Counted from the first letter of the stretch, positions 10,834-23,349 are shown. The stretch: 64,000 bases of DNA from an uncultured SAR86 cluster bacterium (GCA_902602595.1 CACKRJ010000001.1:248001-312000), one strand, 5' to 3'. Notes: a model not told the origin generated them from the letters alone. Translations and numbers: made by a program.

Positions 10834-11787
10834 TTAAACTATTTCATGCAAATTAAGTTGCTTTTTTAGATGCTCAGCAGCTTCTTCTGTCTGACAAAGA
10901 TCAAAATAGATCAAATTTTCCCATCCTCTCATCCAAGTACATTGTCTTTTAGCAAATTGGCGTGTGGCAAAAAGAGACTTTTCAAATAATTGAGACTTTT
11001 CCAACTTGCCCTCAACTACTTGCAATCCCTGTCTATAATTAATTGCTTTCATTGCAGGATGTTCAGAAGAAATATCAAAAATATTTTGAATATTAACAAT
11101 TTCCTCAAGCAATCTATCTCCAACCAATGCCTCTTGTCTTAACTCTATTCTCTCATGCAGTCTTTCCCTTACTTTAGGGAAAATTCCAAATTCCATTAAT
11201 ATATATTTATCTTTTAATTCACTAGTTTGTTCAATCGAAAGGCTTTCACTTAAGCTCATTCCTGTTGAAGTAATGATCTCAATTGCTCTAATAATTCTTT
11301 GAGAGTCATTAGAATCAATATTTTTTGCTGCTTTAGGATCAAGGCTTTTTAGATCTGTGTGTAGGGCATCTACGCCATCTGTATGAATTTTTTTCTCTAA
11401 CTCATCACGCAGAATCCAGTTCGATGAAGGAAGAGCGCTCATTCCTCTCTTCAGGAGATTAAAGTACATCATGCTGCCACCAACCAACAATGGAATCTTA
11501 TCTCTAGCATGGATCTTATCAATTAAAATTAGAGCAGAATTATAAAAATCTGCAACAGAAAATATAGAATCTAAAGAAATATGGTTAACTAAATGATGAG
11601 GATGTTTTTTTAAAATTACGTTCGAAGGCTTAGCAGATCCAACATTGCATTCCTTATAGACCATGACAGAATCTACACTAATAATCTCCAGGGTTTCAAA
11701 TTGACTTTGCCAATTAATGGCCCAATCAGTTTTTCCCGATGCAGTTGGGCCAAGCAGAAATATTATGGGTTTTTTACTTAGTTTCAA
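10834..11787 (-). CDS. miaA: tRNA dimethylallyltransferase MiaA
   Basis: LLGPTASGKTDWAI, SVDSVMVYKECNVGSAKP. Confidence 0.95.
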   Translation of the reverse strand: MKLSKKPIIFLLGPTASGKTDWAINWQSQFETLEIISVDSVMVYKECNVGSAKPSNVILKKHPHHLVNHISLDSIFSVADFYNSALILIDKIHARDKIPLLVGGSMMYFNLLKRGMSALPSSNWILRDELEKKIHTDGVDALHTDLKSLDPKAAKNIDSNDSQRIIRAIEIITSTGMSLSESLSIEQTSELKDKYILMEFGIFPKVRERLHERIELRQEALVGDRLLEEIVNIQNIFDISSEHPAMKAINYRQGLQVVEGKLEKSQLFEKSLFATRQFAKRQCTWMRGWENLIYFDLCQTEEAAEHLKKQLNLHEIV

Positions 11788-11793
11788 ATACTT

Positions 11794-13364
<1,571 letters not shown>

Positions 13365-13425
13365 ATCAAAGGTATATTTAAATTAATGTAATAATACATT
13401 CTTTAGTTTTTATTTATTCATAGTA

Positions 13426-14280
13426 TTGATCAGATTAATGATGACATTATGGCAAGGTCTTTGCCATCTACCAACTTCATGGCATCCAGCAATAGGAAGG
13501 TTCTTTGGCAAGCTCCTATTTATTATTGCTAAAAGTAGAAAAAAAATCGCTCAAGCAAACATTGGAGCATGTTTCCCCAATTTATCAAAAGCGGATCAAC
13601 AAATACTTTTACAGAATAATTTTACGCACTTGGGAAGATCGTTTATTGATACAGGGATAGCTTGGTTTTGGTCAGATAAAAAAATACAAAGCAAGCTTGA
13701 TTATGAGATTATTGGTATAGATCTTTTATTTGAGAGAAACTCTATGAATGGCAACTTAATAATTTTTAAGCACTCCCAACATCTAGAATTGGATGCACGT
13801 CTTTTAGCTATGAATGCTGAAATATATGGCGTGAGCAGAAAACATAATTCTGCTTCAATGAACAAAATGCAAGAAAAAGGAAGGCTTTCTAGCATTAAAG
13901 ATACTGCAGATAAAAATAATCCCCGCAAATTTATGAAATGGCTTAAAGCTGGCAAAAACGTGCTTTATGCAATAGATCAAGATTATGGCTGGGATCATTC
14001 CATGAAATTAAAATTTTTTAATCAAGAGGCCGCTACTATTGATACAACGAGAAAGATCATTGATGCTGCTAATGCAAATTTATTATTTTTAAATTCATAT
14101 TATAAAAATAAGAAACTGATTCTTGAGATAGAATCAATTAATCATCTTGGGTTAAATTCAATTGAGTTGGCTCAGAAAATTAATAGCTTAATGGAAGAAA
14201 AGATTCTTCAACATCCATCTGAGTATCTTTGGATGCATAGAAGATTTAAATCAACGCTAGGGAAAAACTTTTATAGGTAA
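13426..14280 (+). CDS. LpxL/LpxM-type lipid A acyltransferase
   Basis: KHSQHLELDARL, AIDQDYGWDHSMKLKFF acyltransferase signature; C-terminal WMHRRFK. Confidence 0.88.
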   Translation: MIRLMMTLWQGLCHLPTSWHPAIGRFFGKLLFIIAKSRKKIAQANIGACFPNLSKADQQILLQNNFTHLGRSFIDTGIAWFWSDKKIQSKLDYEIIGIDLLFERNSMNGNLIIFKHSQHLELDARLLAMNAEIYGVSRKHNSASMNKMQEKGRLSSIKDTADKNNPRKFMKWLKAGKNVLYAIDQDYGWDHSMKLKFFNQEAATIDTTRKIIDAANANLLFLNSYYKNKKLILEIESINHLGLNSIELAQKINSLMEEKILQHPSEYLWMHRRFKSTLGKNFYR

Positions 14281-14281
14281 T

Positions 14282-14887
14282 ATGAACTTTGAAAAATTAA
14301 ATACTCTTAAAGGATTCATGCCTAAGCATGAGGGCTTAGCATTAACAAAATGGGCAGAAGAGTTTTCTCTTTATGGGCCTGCATTAGAAATTGGTACTTT
14401 TGGCGCAAAGTCAGCTCTATACATTGCAGCTGGGAGTTCTATTAATAATCAGCTTGTTTATACAATAGATCATCATTCTGGTTCTGAGGAACACCAGCTC
14501 GGCGAAGAGTATTTTGATCCAGATATTTATGATAAAAAATTAGGCCGAGTTAATACGGTTCCCTTAATGCAAGCAAACCTTCAGCAATTTGATGAAAGTA
14601 AATGGGTAATTCCAATTCTTGCAGATGCAAATTCTATTGCACCATCATGGGGAACAAAATTAGGTTTAGTATTTATTGATGGCAGTCATACTAAAATATC
14701 TGCAATTAATGATTATGATAATTGGAGATCCAAGCTCCATACTCATGGAGCATTGGTCATTCACGATATTTATGAAAACCCAGAGGATGGTGGGCAAGCT
14801 CCATATTTAATCTATCAAAAAGCTTTAGCAGAAGGTTTTCAACTGCACGAACGAGTTGATACGATTGTTTGCCTAACTAAGTCTTAA
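14282..14887 (+). CDS. Class I SAM-dependent methyltransferase
   Basis: ALEIGTFGAKSALYIA, LVFIDGSHTKISAINDYDNW, GALVIHD. Confidence 0.75.
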   Translation: MNFEKLNTLKGFMPKHEGLALTKWAEEFSLYGPALEIGTFGAKSALYIAAGSSINNQLVYTIDHHSGSEEHQLGEEYFDPDIYDKKLGRVNTVPLMQANLQQFDESKWVIPILADANSIAPSWGTKLGLVFIDGSHTKISAINDYDNWRSKLHTHGALVIHDIYENPEDGGQAPYLIYQKALAEGFQLHERVDTIVCLTKS

Positions 14888-15920
14888 ATTGTTTTTTGAT
14901 AAATAGATCAGCTGCTGAAGTAAGTTGATTATTTGCATCAGCAGCAAGGATACATGCTGCTGAAGTCCATGACGGAGTTTCTTCTGGCCAATAAATATTT
15001 TCGTGAAATTGCCAACCCATATAAGGTATGCCCTTTTTGTTAACTATAGAAATAGCATTAAGTAGAAGCTCTGTTGCAATCTTATCTTCTCCAATTTTTT
15101 TATATGCAATAGAACACTCGCATGTCTCCGCAACAGTTACCCAGGGCTCCTCTTCAACACATTTAATTCCAAGACCTTTAATCCAAAAGGAGTCTTGGAT
15201 GCGTCCTGTCAAATCAGCAATTCGTTGCTTAGAATTAATTCCACCTATAATTGGGTAATACCAGTCCATCGAAAACCTACTGCGATCTTTTTGTAAATCA
15301 AAAATATTAGATGGATTTTCTAGTGCTTTTATTAATTTTGAATGTGCAGCCTTCCATTCTAACTCACAGTCCTGATACCCCAAAACTTGGCTAATTGCTA
15401 TTGCGCATTCAAGACTTTTTGCTATAGAACTGCATCCAGTTAAAAGATAATCTTCATCAATTTTAGCGAACTCATCTATATTCCATGCAATGGCTCCATT
15501 CTTATGCTGAAGAGAAAGTGAAAATAAAATGCCTTTTTTAACTGAATCCCAAAAGTTTTGAAGAAAATTAATATCATTATTGAGTAAATAAAAGTGCCAC
15601 ATAGCAACGGCAATGTATGATGCATAATTTGTCTGCTTATCAAACTTTAGTGGCATCTCGTCTTGATATAGGCTGAACCAACTGCCATCTTCATTTTGAT
15701 TAGCAACCATCCAATTCAAGCCATTTAAAGCTTGGTCTTTATAACCCAAGGTAGTCAGACCCATAACAGCCTCAAGATGATCCCAAGGATCATGCGACCC
15801 ATCTTGATTAGAGGGAATGGCGCCTGAAAGAAATTGAGTATCTTCTAAAAACATACCTAAATGACCCAGCCCATCAAGTGAACTAGGATCGATGGGGGAT
15901 GAATTCGGAAACTGTTTCAT
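14877..15920 (-). CDS. (alpha/alpha)6-barrel protein of the 'prenyltransferase/phenyltransferase' annotation family (function uncertain)
   Basis: NQDGSHDPWDHLEAVMGLTTLGY, NQNEDGSWFSLY toroid-type repeats. Confidence 0.6.
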   Translation of the reverse strand: MKQFPNSSPIDPSSLDGLGHLGMFLEDTQFLSGAIPSNQDGSHDPWDHLEAVMGLTTLGYKDQALNGLNWMVANQNEDGSWFSLYQDEMPLKFDKQTNYASYIAVAMWHFYLLNNDINFLQNFWDSVKKGILFSLSLQHKNGAIAWNIDEFAKIDEDYLLTGCSSIAKSLECAIAISQVLGYQDCELEWKAAHSKLIKALENPSNIFDLQKDRSRFSMDWYYPIIGGINSKQRIADLTGRIQDSFWIKGLGIKCVEEEPWVTVAETCECSIAYKKIGEDKIATELLLNAISIVNKKGIPYMGWQFHENIYWPEETPSWTSAACILAADANNQLTSAADLFIKKQFKT

Positions 15921-16621
15921 TTCTTTTCAAAATAAAATGCAATACTTTTTCCAAAAACAGGATTAAGAATTTTTTCAAAATTGTTCACCCAAGATGGGTT
16001 TTGAAGGATTTGATACTCAAGAAATTTTTTATAAATCTTCACAAAGTAATTTGAATCTTGGTTTTTCCAAAAAAGACATCTAAGCCACCAATAGGCGCTA
16101 TGAAGACCATGAAATCTTTCAGCATGATCAAATTTAAATCCACGATCTTCAATCTCATTTATCATTTGACGTTTTGTAAATATCCTCAAATGTCCACCAG
16201 GCATATTTTGATAACCGGATGAAAGAGACCAGCAAATTTTTTCAGGCCAAAATGAAGGAACACTAGGTAAAAATTTGCCTTCTGGTTTTAAAACTCTATA
16301 AATTTCATCAATCGCTGCATGGTAATCATCAAGATGCTCTAAAACCTCTGAGCAAATAACGAGATCAAAAGTATTATCATCAAATGGTAATCTGTATACA
16401 GAGCCTTGCATAAAAATGGTAGAGCCAGAATTTAGCTCTTTAAAAAACTCTAAACCTTCTTTGCATTTATTTAATGAAGGAATATCTTTATCTAATCCAA
16501 CACAATTGACATCTTCATATTCATGCAAAGATCCAAATATATGACGCCCCTCTCCACAACCCACATCTAAAACTTTTGACTGTGGTTGAAGGGCTATTTT
16601 ATGTAAGCTAAAAGTTAACAT
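15917..16621 (-). CDS. Class I SAM-dependent methyltransferase
   Basis: SKVLDVGCGEGRHIF, FDLVICSEVLEHLDDY. Confidence 0.88.
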   Translation of the reverse strand: MLTFSLHKIALQPQSKVLDVGCGEGRHIFGSLHEYEDVNCVGLDKDIPSLNKCKEGLEFFKELNSGSTIFMQGSVYRLPFDDNTFDLVICSEVLEHLDDYHAAIDEIYRVLKPEGKFLPSVPSFWPEKICWSLSSGYQNMPGGHLRIFTKRQMINEIEDRGFKFDHAERFHGLHSAYWWLRCLFWKNQDSNYFVKIYKKFLEYQILQNPSWVNNFEKILNPVFGKSIAFYFEKK

Positions 16622-17859
16622 TGAAATTCATCAATCGTTTTATAAATTAAATCTTCGTACAGCTTTCCAATTTTTTGCCAATTAAAGTTTTCTATTATAT
16701 GCATTCTGCCAGCATCTGCTCTTGATTGGTTTTTTTTAGGGTTAGTAAAAATGTTTCTGATAGCCAGCTCTATTGCATCTGAGCTTTCAGCTGGAATAAG
16801 TTCAGCAAAAGACTGGGTAATTTCTGGGATAGATGCAACATTAGTTGCTACAAGAGGAATTGCGCAGGACATAGCTTCCCCAACCGGGAAACCAAAACCC
16901 TCATACAGAGAACTCACTATAGCAACATTGCTTTTAGCATATTCAACAGCTATCTCATGCCTAGTAAGGTTTGATCTGTATAAAATATTTTGATCGATCT
17001 GCAGTCTTTTAATTAGTCTCTCCGTGTGTCCACCGGGCCTGGGTGCGCCAATGATTACTAATTTCAATTCCGGATAATCGATTTTTAATCTAGAAATAGC
17101 ATGCAGAGTGAAATCAAGACCTTTTAACGGAACATCTGCACTAGCTGTTGTAATAATTTGTCCTGGAACTCTTTTGATATCTTGCATCGGAGTAAAACTT
17201 TTAAAATCTATACCATTAGGTATAACTGAAATATTTCTTTCAAGCACGCCAAAATCATTTGCAATATCTTTTTTTGAATTATGTGATGGTGAAGAAATAA
17301 CCTTTAACTTCAAAGATACCCTTTTTTGCATTTTTAAGAAAGAAAACCATCTCCATTTAGATATTTTTTGAATGATGCCCTTAGAAAATTGAATCTCATA
17401 ACGATAATCTTTTGTAATTGGGTGATGAATAATCTCAATTAAGGGTATTTTTTTTTGAACCTCTATCATTCCATAGCTAAGCGATTGATTATCGATTACG
17501 ACATCATATGAAGATTCTTTGAGAATGATTTGCGCCCTGTTACCAAATGTCTTCAATTCAGGAAACCCTCCAAAAAGTGCAGATATGAATTCATACCAAT
17601 CATCTGCAGATTTGTTCTTTTTTTCTAAAAAAATTTTTAGCCTTTCTTGAAAGTTAAAAGTACTAAATAAATTTAAACCTGGAGATTTTATTAACTTTAT
17701 ACTGTTATTCAGATTGGGATATGGTGGCCCAGAAATGACATCTACATTATGACCTAAATTATTTAAGGCCTTGGATAATTCAAAAACAAATATACCTTGG
17801 CCACCCCCAAATGGTGCGCTTCGATAGCTACAAATAGCAATGTTTAATTTTTGATTCAA
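16615..17859 (-). CDS. Glycosyltransferase family 4 protein
   Basis: SYRSAPFGGGQGIFVFELSKAL, VIPNGIDFKSF, SSLYEGFGFPVGEAMSCAIPLVAT. Confidence 0.92.
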   Translation of the reverse strand: MNQKLNIAICSYRSAPFGGGQGIFVFELSKALNNLGHNVDVISGPPYPNLNNSIKLIKSPGLNLFSTFNFQERLKIFLEKKNKSADDWYEFISALFGGFPELKTFGNRAQIILKESSYDVVIDNQSLSYGMIEVQKKIPLIEIIHHPITKDYRYEIQFSKGIIQKISKWRWFSFLKMQKRVSLKLKVISSPSHNSKKDIANDFGVLERNISVIPNGIDFKSFTPMQDIKRVPGQIITTASADVPLKGLDFTLHAISRLKIDYPELKLVIIGAPRPGGHTERLIKRLQIDQNILYRSNLTRHEIAVEYAKSNVAIVSSLYEGFGFPVGEAMSCAIPLVATNVASIPEITQSFAELIPAESSDAIELAIRNIFTNPKKNQSRADAGRMHIIENFNWQKIGKLYEDLIYKTIDEFQC

Positions 17860-17871
17860 TGTTTAATAAGG

Positions 17872-18792
17872 CTAAATTGAAGTTAGCCAATGTGAATAGC
17901 TTTTATCGCGCCCATAAACAATATCAGAATAATTGCCTTGGAGTTGATCAGTGATTGGCCCAATGGAACCACTACCTATTTTTGATCCATCAACGGTTGT
18001 GATGGGAGTAATCTCAACTGCTGTGCCTGAATAAAAAGCTTCATCTGCAGATAACAAATCTTCAAAAGTTAAATTCTTCTCCTCTACTGTTAATTTAAGA
18101 TTTTGAGCAATAGTTATAACGCTCTGCCTGGTTATCCCATTTAAACAATAATCTGTAGTGGGCGTCATTAGCTTTGAATTTTTAACTATAAATAAGTTTT
18201 CTCCACTGCCCTCTGATATAAAACCATTTTTATCAAGCAATATCGCCTCTTCTGCACCTCTAGAAATTGCATCATTAACGGCCATAATTGAATTAACATA
18301 GGTACCAATAATTTTATTGTTTGAATATATGGGATTGTCATATTGCTGAAATGGCGATTTAACAACTGAAATACCATTCCTCTTAGCCTCTGGATCCATA
18401 TATGATGGCCATTCCCAACATGCAATTGCAACATTTACCGAAAGCGATTCTTGAGATCTTAAGCCCATTGATTCATTGCCTAAAAATACAATCGGGCGAA
18501 TATACCCCTCATGCAGTTTATTTTTAATCATTGATTCTTTCTGCGCTTGATATAAATCATCGATCGAATATGGAATTGAAATATTAATTTTTGATGCAGC
18601 ATCAAATAGTCTTTTGGTATGATCTTCTAATCTGAAGATTGCACCACCATCTGGTGTTTGATAGGCACGAACACCCTCAAAAACCCCCATTCCATAATGA
18701 AGCGTGTTAGATAAAAGATGAATATTTGTTTCATTAAATGGCTGAAAACTTCCATTAAGCCAGATAAATTTTGAGTCAGTATTAAGAAACAT
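17872..18792 (-). CDS. ilvE: Branched-chain amino acid aminotransferase
   Basis: LHYGMGVFEGVRAYQ, GSGENLF, GITRQSVI. Confidence 0.95.
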   Translation of the reverse strand: MFLNTDSKFIWLNGSFQPFNETNIHLLSNTLHYGMGVFEGVRAYQTPDGGAIFRLEDHTKRLFDAASKINISIPYSIDDLYQAQKESMIKNKLHEGYIRPIVFLGNESMGLRSQESLSVNVAIACWEWPSYMDPEAKRNGISVVKSPFQQYDNPIYSNNKIIGTYVNSIMAVNDAISRGAEEAILLDKNGFISEGSGENLFIVKNSKLMTPTTDYCLNGITRQSVITIAQNLKLTVEEKNLTFEDLLSADEAFYSGTAVEITPITTVDGSKIGSGSIGPITDQLQGNYSDIVYGRDKSYSHWLTSI

Positions 18793-18858
18793 GTTGTGTA
18801 TGGTTTTAAGTCTCAGTTATTATGACAAAACAACCCCAATAATGAAATTAAAATTCCT

Positions 18859-20232
18859 ATGATTGACGAATCCATCTTCAGAGAATATGACATTAGGGGA
18901 ATTGTTCCCTCTCAAATAAATGAAGCTTCGATAAAATCCATTTCCCATGCAATTGCAAGGAAATGCAATGAGGAAAATGTTAATGAGCTGGCTCTTGGTA
19001 GAGACGGAAGGCTGTCTGGAGAAAAAATATTAAATCTTCTTTCTATAGAGCTGCAATCTATTGGAATAAACGTTGTGAATATTGGGATAGTGACCAGCCC
19101 CCTTCTATATTACGCGGCCAAACAACTGCCTTCAGAATCTGGAATTATGATTACTGGGAGCCATAATCCAAAAAATTATAATGGTTTTAAAATAGTAATT
19201 AATGGCTTGCCTATTTCCGGTCTTGAGATCTTGAATTTGCTATCAGATGAACCAATTAGGACAAATAATACTGGCAGGGAAAGCTTTAAGAAAAATTTGA
19301 TGGATGAATATATTAAAGAAGTGCTATCACAAAGCACGGAGAAGCCAAAAAAAATTAAAGTTGTTCTAGATTGTGGCAATGGTTCTGCCGGTGAAATTGC
19401 ACCCAAACTAATGCGATCGTTAGGCTATGAGGTTATCGAACTATATTGTGAAATTGATGGGAACTTTCCTAACCACCACCCCGACCCGGGAAAAATAGAG
19501 AACCTACAAGATTTAATCCATGCAGTAAAAGAAAATTCTGCTGATGCAGGAATAGCATTTGATGGAGATGGAGATAGACTTGGAGTTGTAACTGAAGAAG
19601 GAGATATTATTTTTCCTGATCAACTTTTGATGATCTTTGCAAAAGATGTCTTAAAAAATCATCCTGGAAGAGAAATAGTTTTTGATGTGAAATGTTCAAA
19701 TTTACTCAGTGATATTATTAAGGATGCTGGGGGTATTCCACTAATGTCTCCAACAGGTCATTTTCATATAAAAAATACTCTTCAAAAAACTAATGCTCCT
19801 CTTGCGGGAGAAATGAGTGGTCATATTTTTTTTAATGATCAATGGCATGGTTTTGATGATGGTCATTATTCTGCTTATAGGTTATTAGAAATTATGCGAA
19901 ATTTAGAAGTGTCGCTCTCTTCTATGTTAAGTCAACTTCCCAAAGCCCACTCAACACCTGAATTAAATATCAATGTTAAAGAAGAAAATAAATTTAAAAT
20001 AGTTAAGGATTTTGTGAATAAAGCTCAATTTGAGGGAGGCTCAAAAATTACTATTGATGGTCTTAGAGTTGATTTTGACGATGGGTGGGGTTTATTAAGA
20101 GCATCGAATACAACCCCAAAACTTGTTCTAAGGTTTGAAGCTAAAACACCTTCTAGATTGAAAGAAATAAAAAATTTATTCCTTAAACAACTAAAATTAA
20201 TTGATGAAACAATTCAGATTGATATAAGCTAA
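18859..20232 (+). CDS. Phosphomannomutase/phosphoglucomutase (AlgC/ManB family)
   Basis: FREYDIRGI, GIMITGSHNPKNYNGFK, FDGDGDRLGVV. Confidence 0.95.
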   Translation: MIDESIFREYDIRGIVPSQINEASIKSISHAIARKCNEENVNELALGRDGRLSGEKILNLLSIELQSIGINVVNIGIVTSPLLYYAAKQLPSESGIMITGSHNPKNYNGFKIVINGLPISGLEILNLLSDEPIRTNNTGRESFKKNLMDEYIKEVLSQSTEKPKKIKVVLDCGNGSAGEIAPKLMRSLGYEVIELYCEIDGNFPNHHPDPGKIENLQDLIHAVKENSADAGIAFDGDGDRLGVVTEEGDIIFPDQLLMIFAKDVLKNHPGREIVFDVKCSNLLSDIIKDAGGIPLMSPTGHFHIKNTLQKTNAPLAGEMSGHIFFNDQWHGFDDGHYSAYRLLEIMRNLEVSLSSMLSQLPKAHSTPELNINVKEENKFKIVKDFVNKAQFEGGSKITIDGLRVDFDDGWGLLRASNTTPKLVLRFEAKTPSRLKEIKNLFLKQLKLIDETIQIDIS

Positions 20233-20236
20233 AGTT

Positions 20237-20809
20237 ATGTCAAAAGACAGAAAACAAATTATTCTGCAAAGCTTAGCAAAACTTTTAGAAGAGAGAGATG
20301 CCACCAAGGTTACAACAGCAGTTCTTGCATCAGAAAGTGGAATCACTGAAGCTGCTCTTTATAGACATTTTCCTAGTAAAAGATCTATTTTTTTAGAACT
20401 ATTCACATTCTGCGATCAAACAGTTTTTCAAAAAGTTGGGGAAATCAAAAAAGACAACAATATTGAAGCTAAAGAAAAAGTTAGATTAATATTCTTTTTC
20501 TATGCAATATTTTTAGAAAAAAATAAAGGTTTCGCTCGCATCCTTTCTCGTGAAGCATTAGGGCCAGGCGAGCAAAATGTAATAGACTCTGTGAATCAAT
20601 TCTATGAGAGATTAGAGCTTGCAATTAAACAATTGCTATCCTCAAAAAAAGATTCTTTGCAACTAACTGCAGGAAAAAGCGCCCATCTTATTACCTCAAT
20701 AATGGAAGGTATGATTTCTAGGTTTATTAGAAATAAATTTAAGGAAATACCCAGCAGTTATATTGAAAATTATTGGTCACTTATTTCTAGCAGTATTTTT
20801 AAAAGCTAA
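20237..20809 (+). CDS. slmA: TetR-family nucleoid occlusion factor SlmA
   Basis: QSLAKLLEERDATKVTTAVLASESGITEAALYRHFPSKRSIF. Confidence 0.85.
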   Translation: MSKDRKQIILQSLAKLLEERDATKVTTAVLASESGITEAALYRHFPSKRSIFLELFTFCDQTVFQKVGEIKKDNNIEAKEKVRLIFFFYAIFLEKNKGFARILSREALGPGEQNVIDSVNQFYERLELAIKQLLSSKKDSLQLTAGKSAHLITSIMEGMISRFIRNKFKEIPSSYIENYWSLISSSIFKS

Positions 20810-23241
20810 ATCTCTTCATCTAAAAAAAGTTCAAAGTAGGAATTTTTGCTACTTTCATTAACTGGTAGGCCTGTTTCGCGATCAACCCTTACATAAGATA
20901 GACCTTTTGGAATTTTCCAATCTTCTTTAGGCAAATTAGGAAGTGCAGTTTTCATAAAATCAACCCAAGCAGGCAAAGCAATACTAGATCCAAATTCATT
21001 GTCTCCCAAAGAAGAAAAATCATCAGTTCCAACCCAAACAGTTGTTACCAAATCATTATGAAAGCCTGAAAACCAAGTGCTTATTGCATCGTTAGTTGTT
21101 CCAGTTTTTCCAGCAATATCATTCCTGTTCAAAACTTGAGTTTTCTTTCTGTTGCTGCCTCTTGAAAGAGTTTCTCGTAAAATATCTTTTGTAATAAAAG
21201 TTACTCTCGGATCAATCGGTTCCAGCGACTTCTCTATGATGGGGGGCAATAAATAAAAAGGCTTAATTTCCTTTGATAGCTGGGTTTGAAACCATGGAAA
21301 AGCATCAATATTTTTTTTCTTATTTTCTGCTTGTAGGTTTTGAAAAATAGTCTTTCCATTTCTATCTTCTATCCGCTCGATGAAAAATAAATCTTTAGGA
21401 TCTTCAGAGTTAACTAGGATACTGAATGCTCGGACCATTTCAGCTGGAGAAAAACTTGATGATCCAAGTGCTAATGATAAATCTGGAGCTAGCCTCGATG
21501 AAGAAAAACCAAACCTTGATAAATAGTTTTGCGTCAATGGAATTCCCATTTCTCTTAATAACTTAATAGAAACCAAATTCACTGATTGAACTAATGCTTC
21601 TCTAAGCCTAATAGGTCCATAAAATTTGCCTGTATAATTTTCAGGTCTCCAGCTGCTTTCTAAATTAGAGTCCTCAAATATGATGGGTGCATCATTTATT
21701 TTATCTGATGCTTTATAACCATTAGCAAAAGCAGAGGCATAAATAAAAGGCTTAAAGCTTGAACCTGCCTGAGGATATGATTGCTTGACTCTATCAAAAT
21801 TACTTTTTGAGAAATTTAATCCACCAATATATGTCTTAATTGCGCCATTGGATGGATCTGTGGAAATAAATGCAACTTCAGCATCAGGGACTTGGTCAAG
21901 ATAGTAATTTCCATTTTGCTCGGATAGGTAGATTAAATCACCCATGCGAAGAATATCATAAAAATTTTGAGGTCTTGGGCCCAGTTTATTAATATCTATT
22001 TTTCGTCTAGCCCATTTATATGAATCATCCCAAAATAAACTCTCTAATTGAAAGGAGCTATTTAGATACATAACTCTCTCAGGTTTGACATCAATAACAA
22101 TTCCGCCTGAATGCTTATCTAGATTCACAAGATCTTCAAAAAAATCTCTAATTACTGAAACATTAAGTTGCTTCATGCCCAGCTCATCTAAAGTGCTGGA
22201 CTCTTCATACAAAATGTCTAAATTGCCAGTTTGTAATTCCTCAAATACTGATTCAGAAATTTTAGATTGAAGATTTACAGGCTCTCTCCAACCGTGACGC
22301 TTATCATAGTCATATAAGTTTTTTGCAACGCTTTCAAGGGCGGCCTGCTGAAGTGAAGAATCTATTGTGGTGATAACTGATAAGCCATCCTTATAGACTG
22401 ATAAGCCATATCTATCAATCATTGCTTGTCTTGTGATTTCAGCAATATATCGTCCATCCAATGAGAAGTTTGAATCTAATTGAGTTAAATTGATTGGCTC
22501 AGATTTCGCAAGTAAAAATTGTGCCCTACCAATATATCCAAGCTTATGCATTCTTCCTAAAATCCAGTTACGCCTTAAAATAGATCTGTCAGGAGAGCGA
22601 ATAGGATTTATCCTTGAGGGAAGCTGAGCCGAAGATGCGATTAATGCAGATTCGGCAAGTGTTAACTCATCAATAGATTTAGAAAAATATTTATTTGCTG
22701 CAGCTTCAACACCATACGATCGATTGCCTAAAAAAATAGTATTTAAATATAAAGAAAAAATTTCTTCTTTGGTTGCAGAGCTTTCTAACGCAAAAGCTAG
22801 ATAGATTTCTTTAATCTTTCGAATAATTTTTTGCTCTCGAGATAATAAATATCCCCTAACAACCTGCATTGTAATTGTTCCACCGCCGCTGACAATTTCT
22901 CCAGATTGAATCATCTGGTAAAAAGCTCTAATCAATGATGGAATCCTTATGCCATCATGCTGAAAAAATTGGTCATCTTCTGCTGCTAAAAATGCATTTT
23001 TGAGATTTTGAGGAATTTGCTCATACTCAATCGTCCTTCTTTTTTGATCGCCAAACTCCCCGATTAATACTCCATCAGACGTAAAGACTTTTAAAGGTAT
23101 TTGTAATACATCTTTATCAACTAAATTAATTTCAGGAAGACTGGGTTTAATAAGAACGTATCCCATGCCAATGATCAATATTGATGCCAGGGTACCAATA
23201 AGTGCAGCTACTAATGCCCAATTTATTAATCTTATAAACAT
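20806..23241 (-). CDS. mrcA: Penicillin-binding protein 1A
   Basis: AAEDDQFFQHDG, GGGTITMQVVRGYLL transglycosylase motifs; SSFKPFIY, SVN, KTGTT transpeptidase motifs. Confidence 0.96.
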   Translation of the reverse strand: MFIRLINWALVAALIGTLASILIIGMGYVLIKPSLPEINLVDKDVLQIPLKVFTSDGVLIGEFGDQKRRTIEYEQIPQNLKNAFLAAEDDQFFQHDGIRIPSLIRAFYQMIQSGEIVSGGGTITMQVVRGYLLSREQKIIRKIKEIYLAFALESSATKEEIFSLYLNTIFLGNRSYGVEAAANKYFSKSIDELTLAESALIASSAQLPSRINPIRSPDRSILRRNWILGRMHKLGYIGRAQFLLAKSEPINLTQLDSNFSLDGRYIAEITRQAMIDRYGLSVYKDGLSVITTIDSSLQQAALESVAKNLYDYDKRHGWREPVNLQSKISESVFEELQTGNLDILYEESSTLDELGMKQLNVSVIRDFFEDLVNLDKHSGGIVIDVKPERVMYLNSSFQLESLFWDDSYKWARRKIDINKLGPRPQNFYDILRMGDLIYLSEQNGNYYLDQVPDAEVAFISTDPSNGAIKTYIGGLNFSKSNFDRVKQSYPQAGSSFKPFIYASAFANGYKASDKINDAPIIFEDSNLESSWRPENYTGKFYGPIRLREALVQSVNLVSIKLLREMGIPLTQNYLSRFGFSSSRLAPDLSLALGSSSFSPAEMVRAFSILVNSEDPKDLFFIERIEDRNGKTIFQNLQAENKKKNIDAFPWFQTQLSKEIKPFYLLPPIIEKSLEPIDPRVTFITKDILRETLSRGSNRKKTQVLNRNDIAGKTGTTNDAISTWFSGFHNDLVTTVWVGTDDFSSLGDNEFGSSIALPAWVDFMKTALPNLPKEDWKIPKGLSYVRVDRETGLPVNESSKNSYFELFLDEEI

Positions 23242-23349
23242 ACAAATAAAGTAATTATGTTTTTATTCTTAACTCCAAAATATTTTGATTCATGAATAAG
23301 AATTATTTTACCCCTATAAATGATAGAATCAGCAACTTAAAAACTAAGT

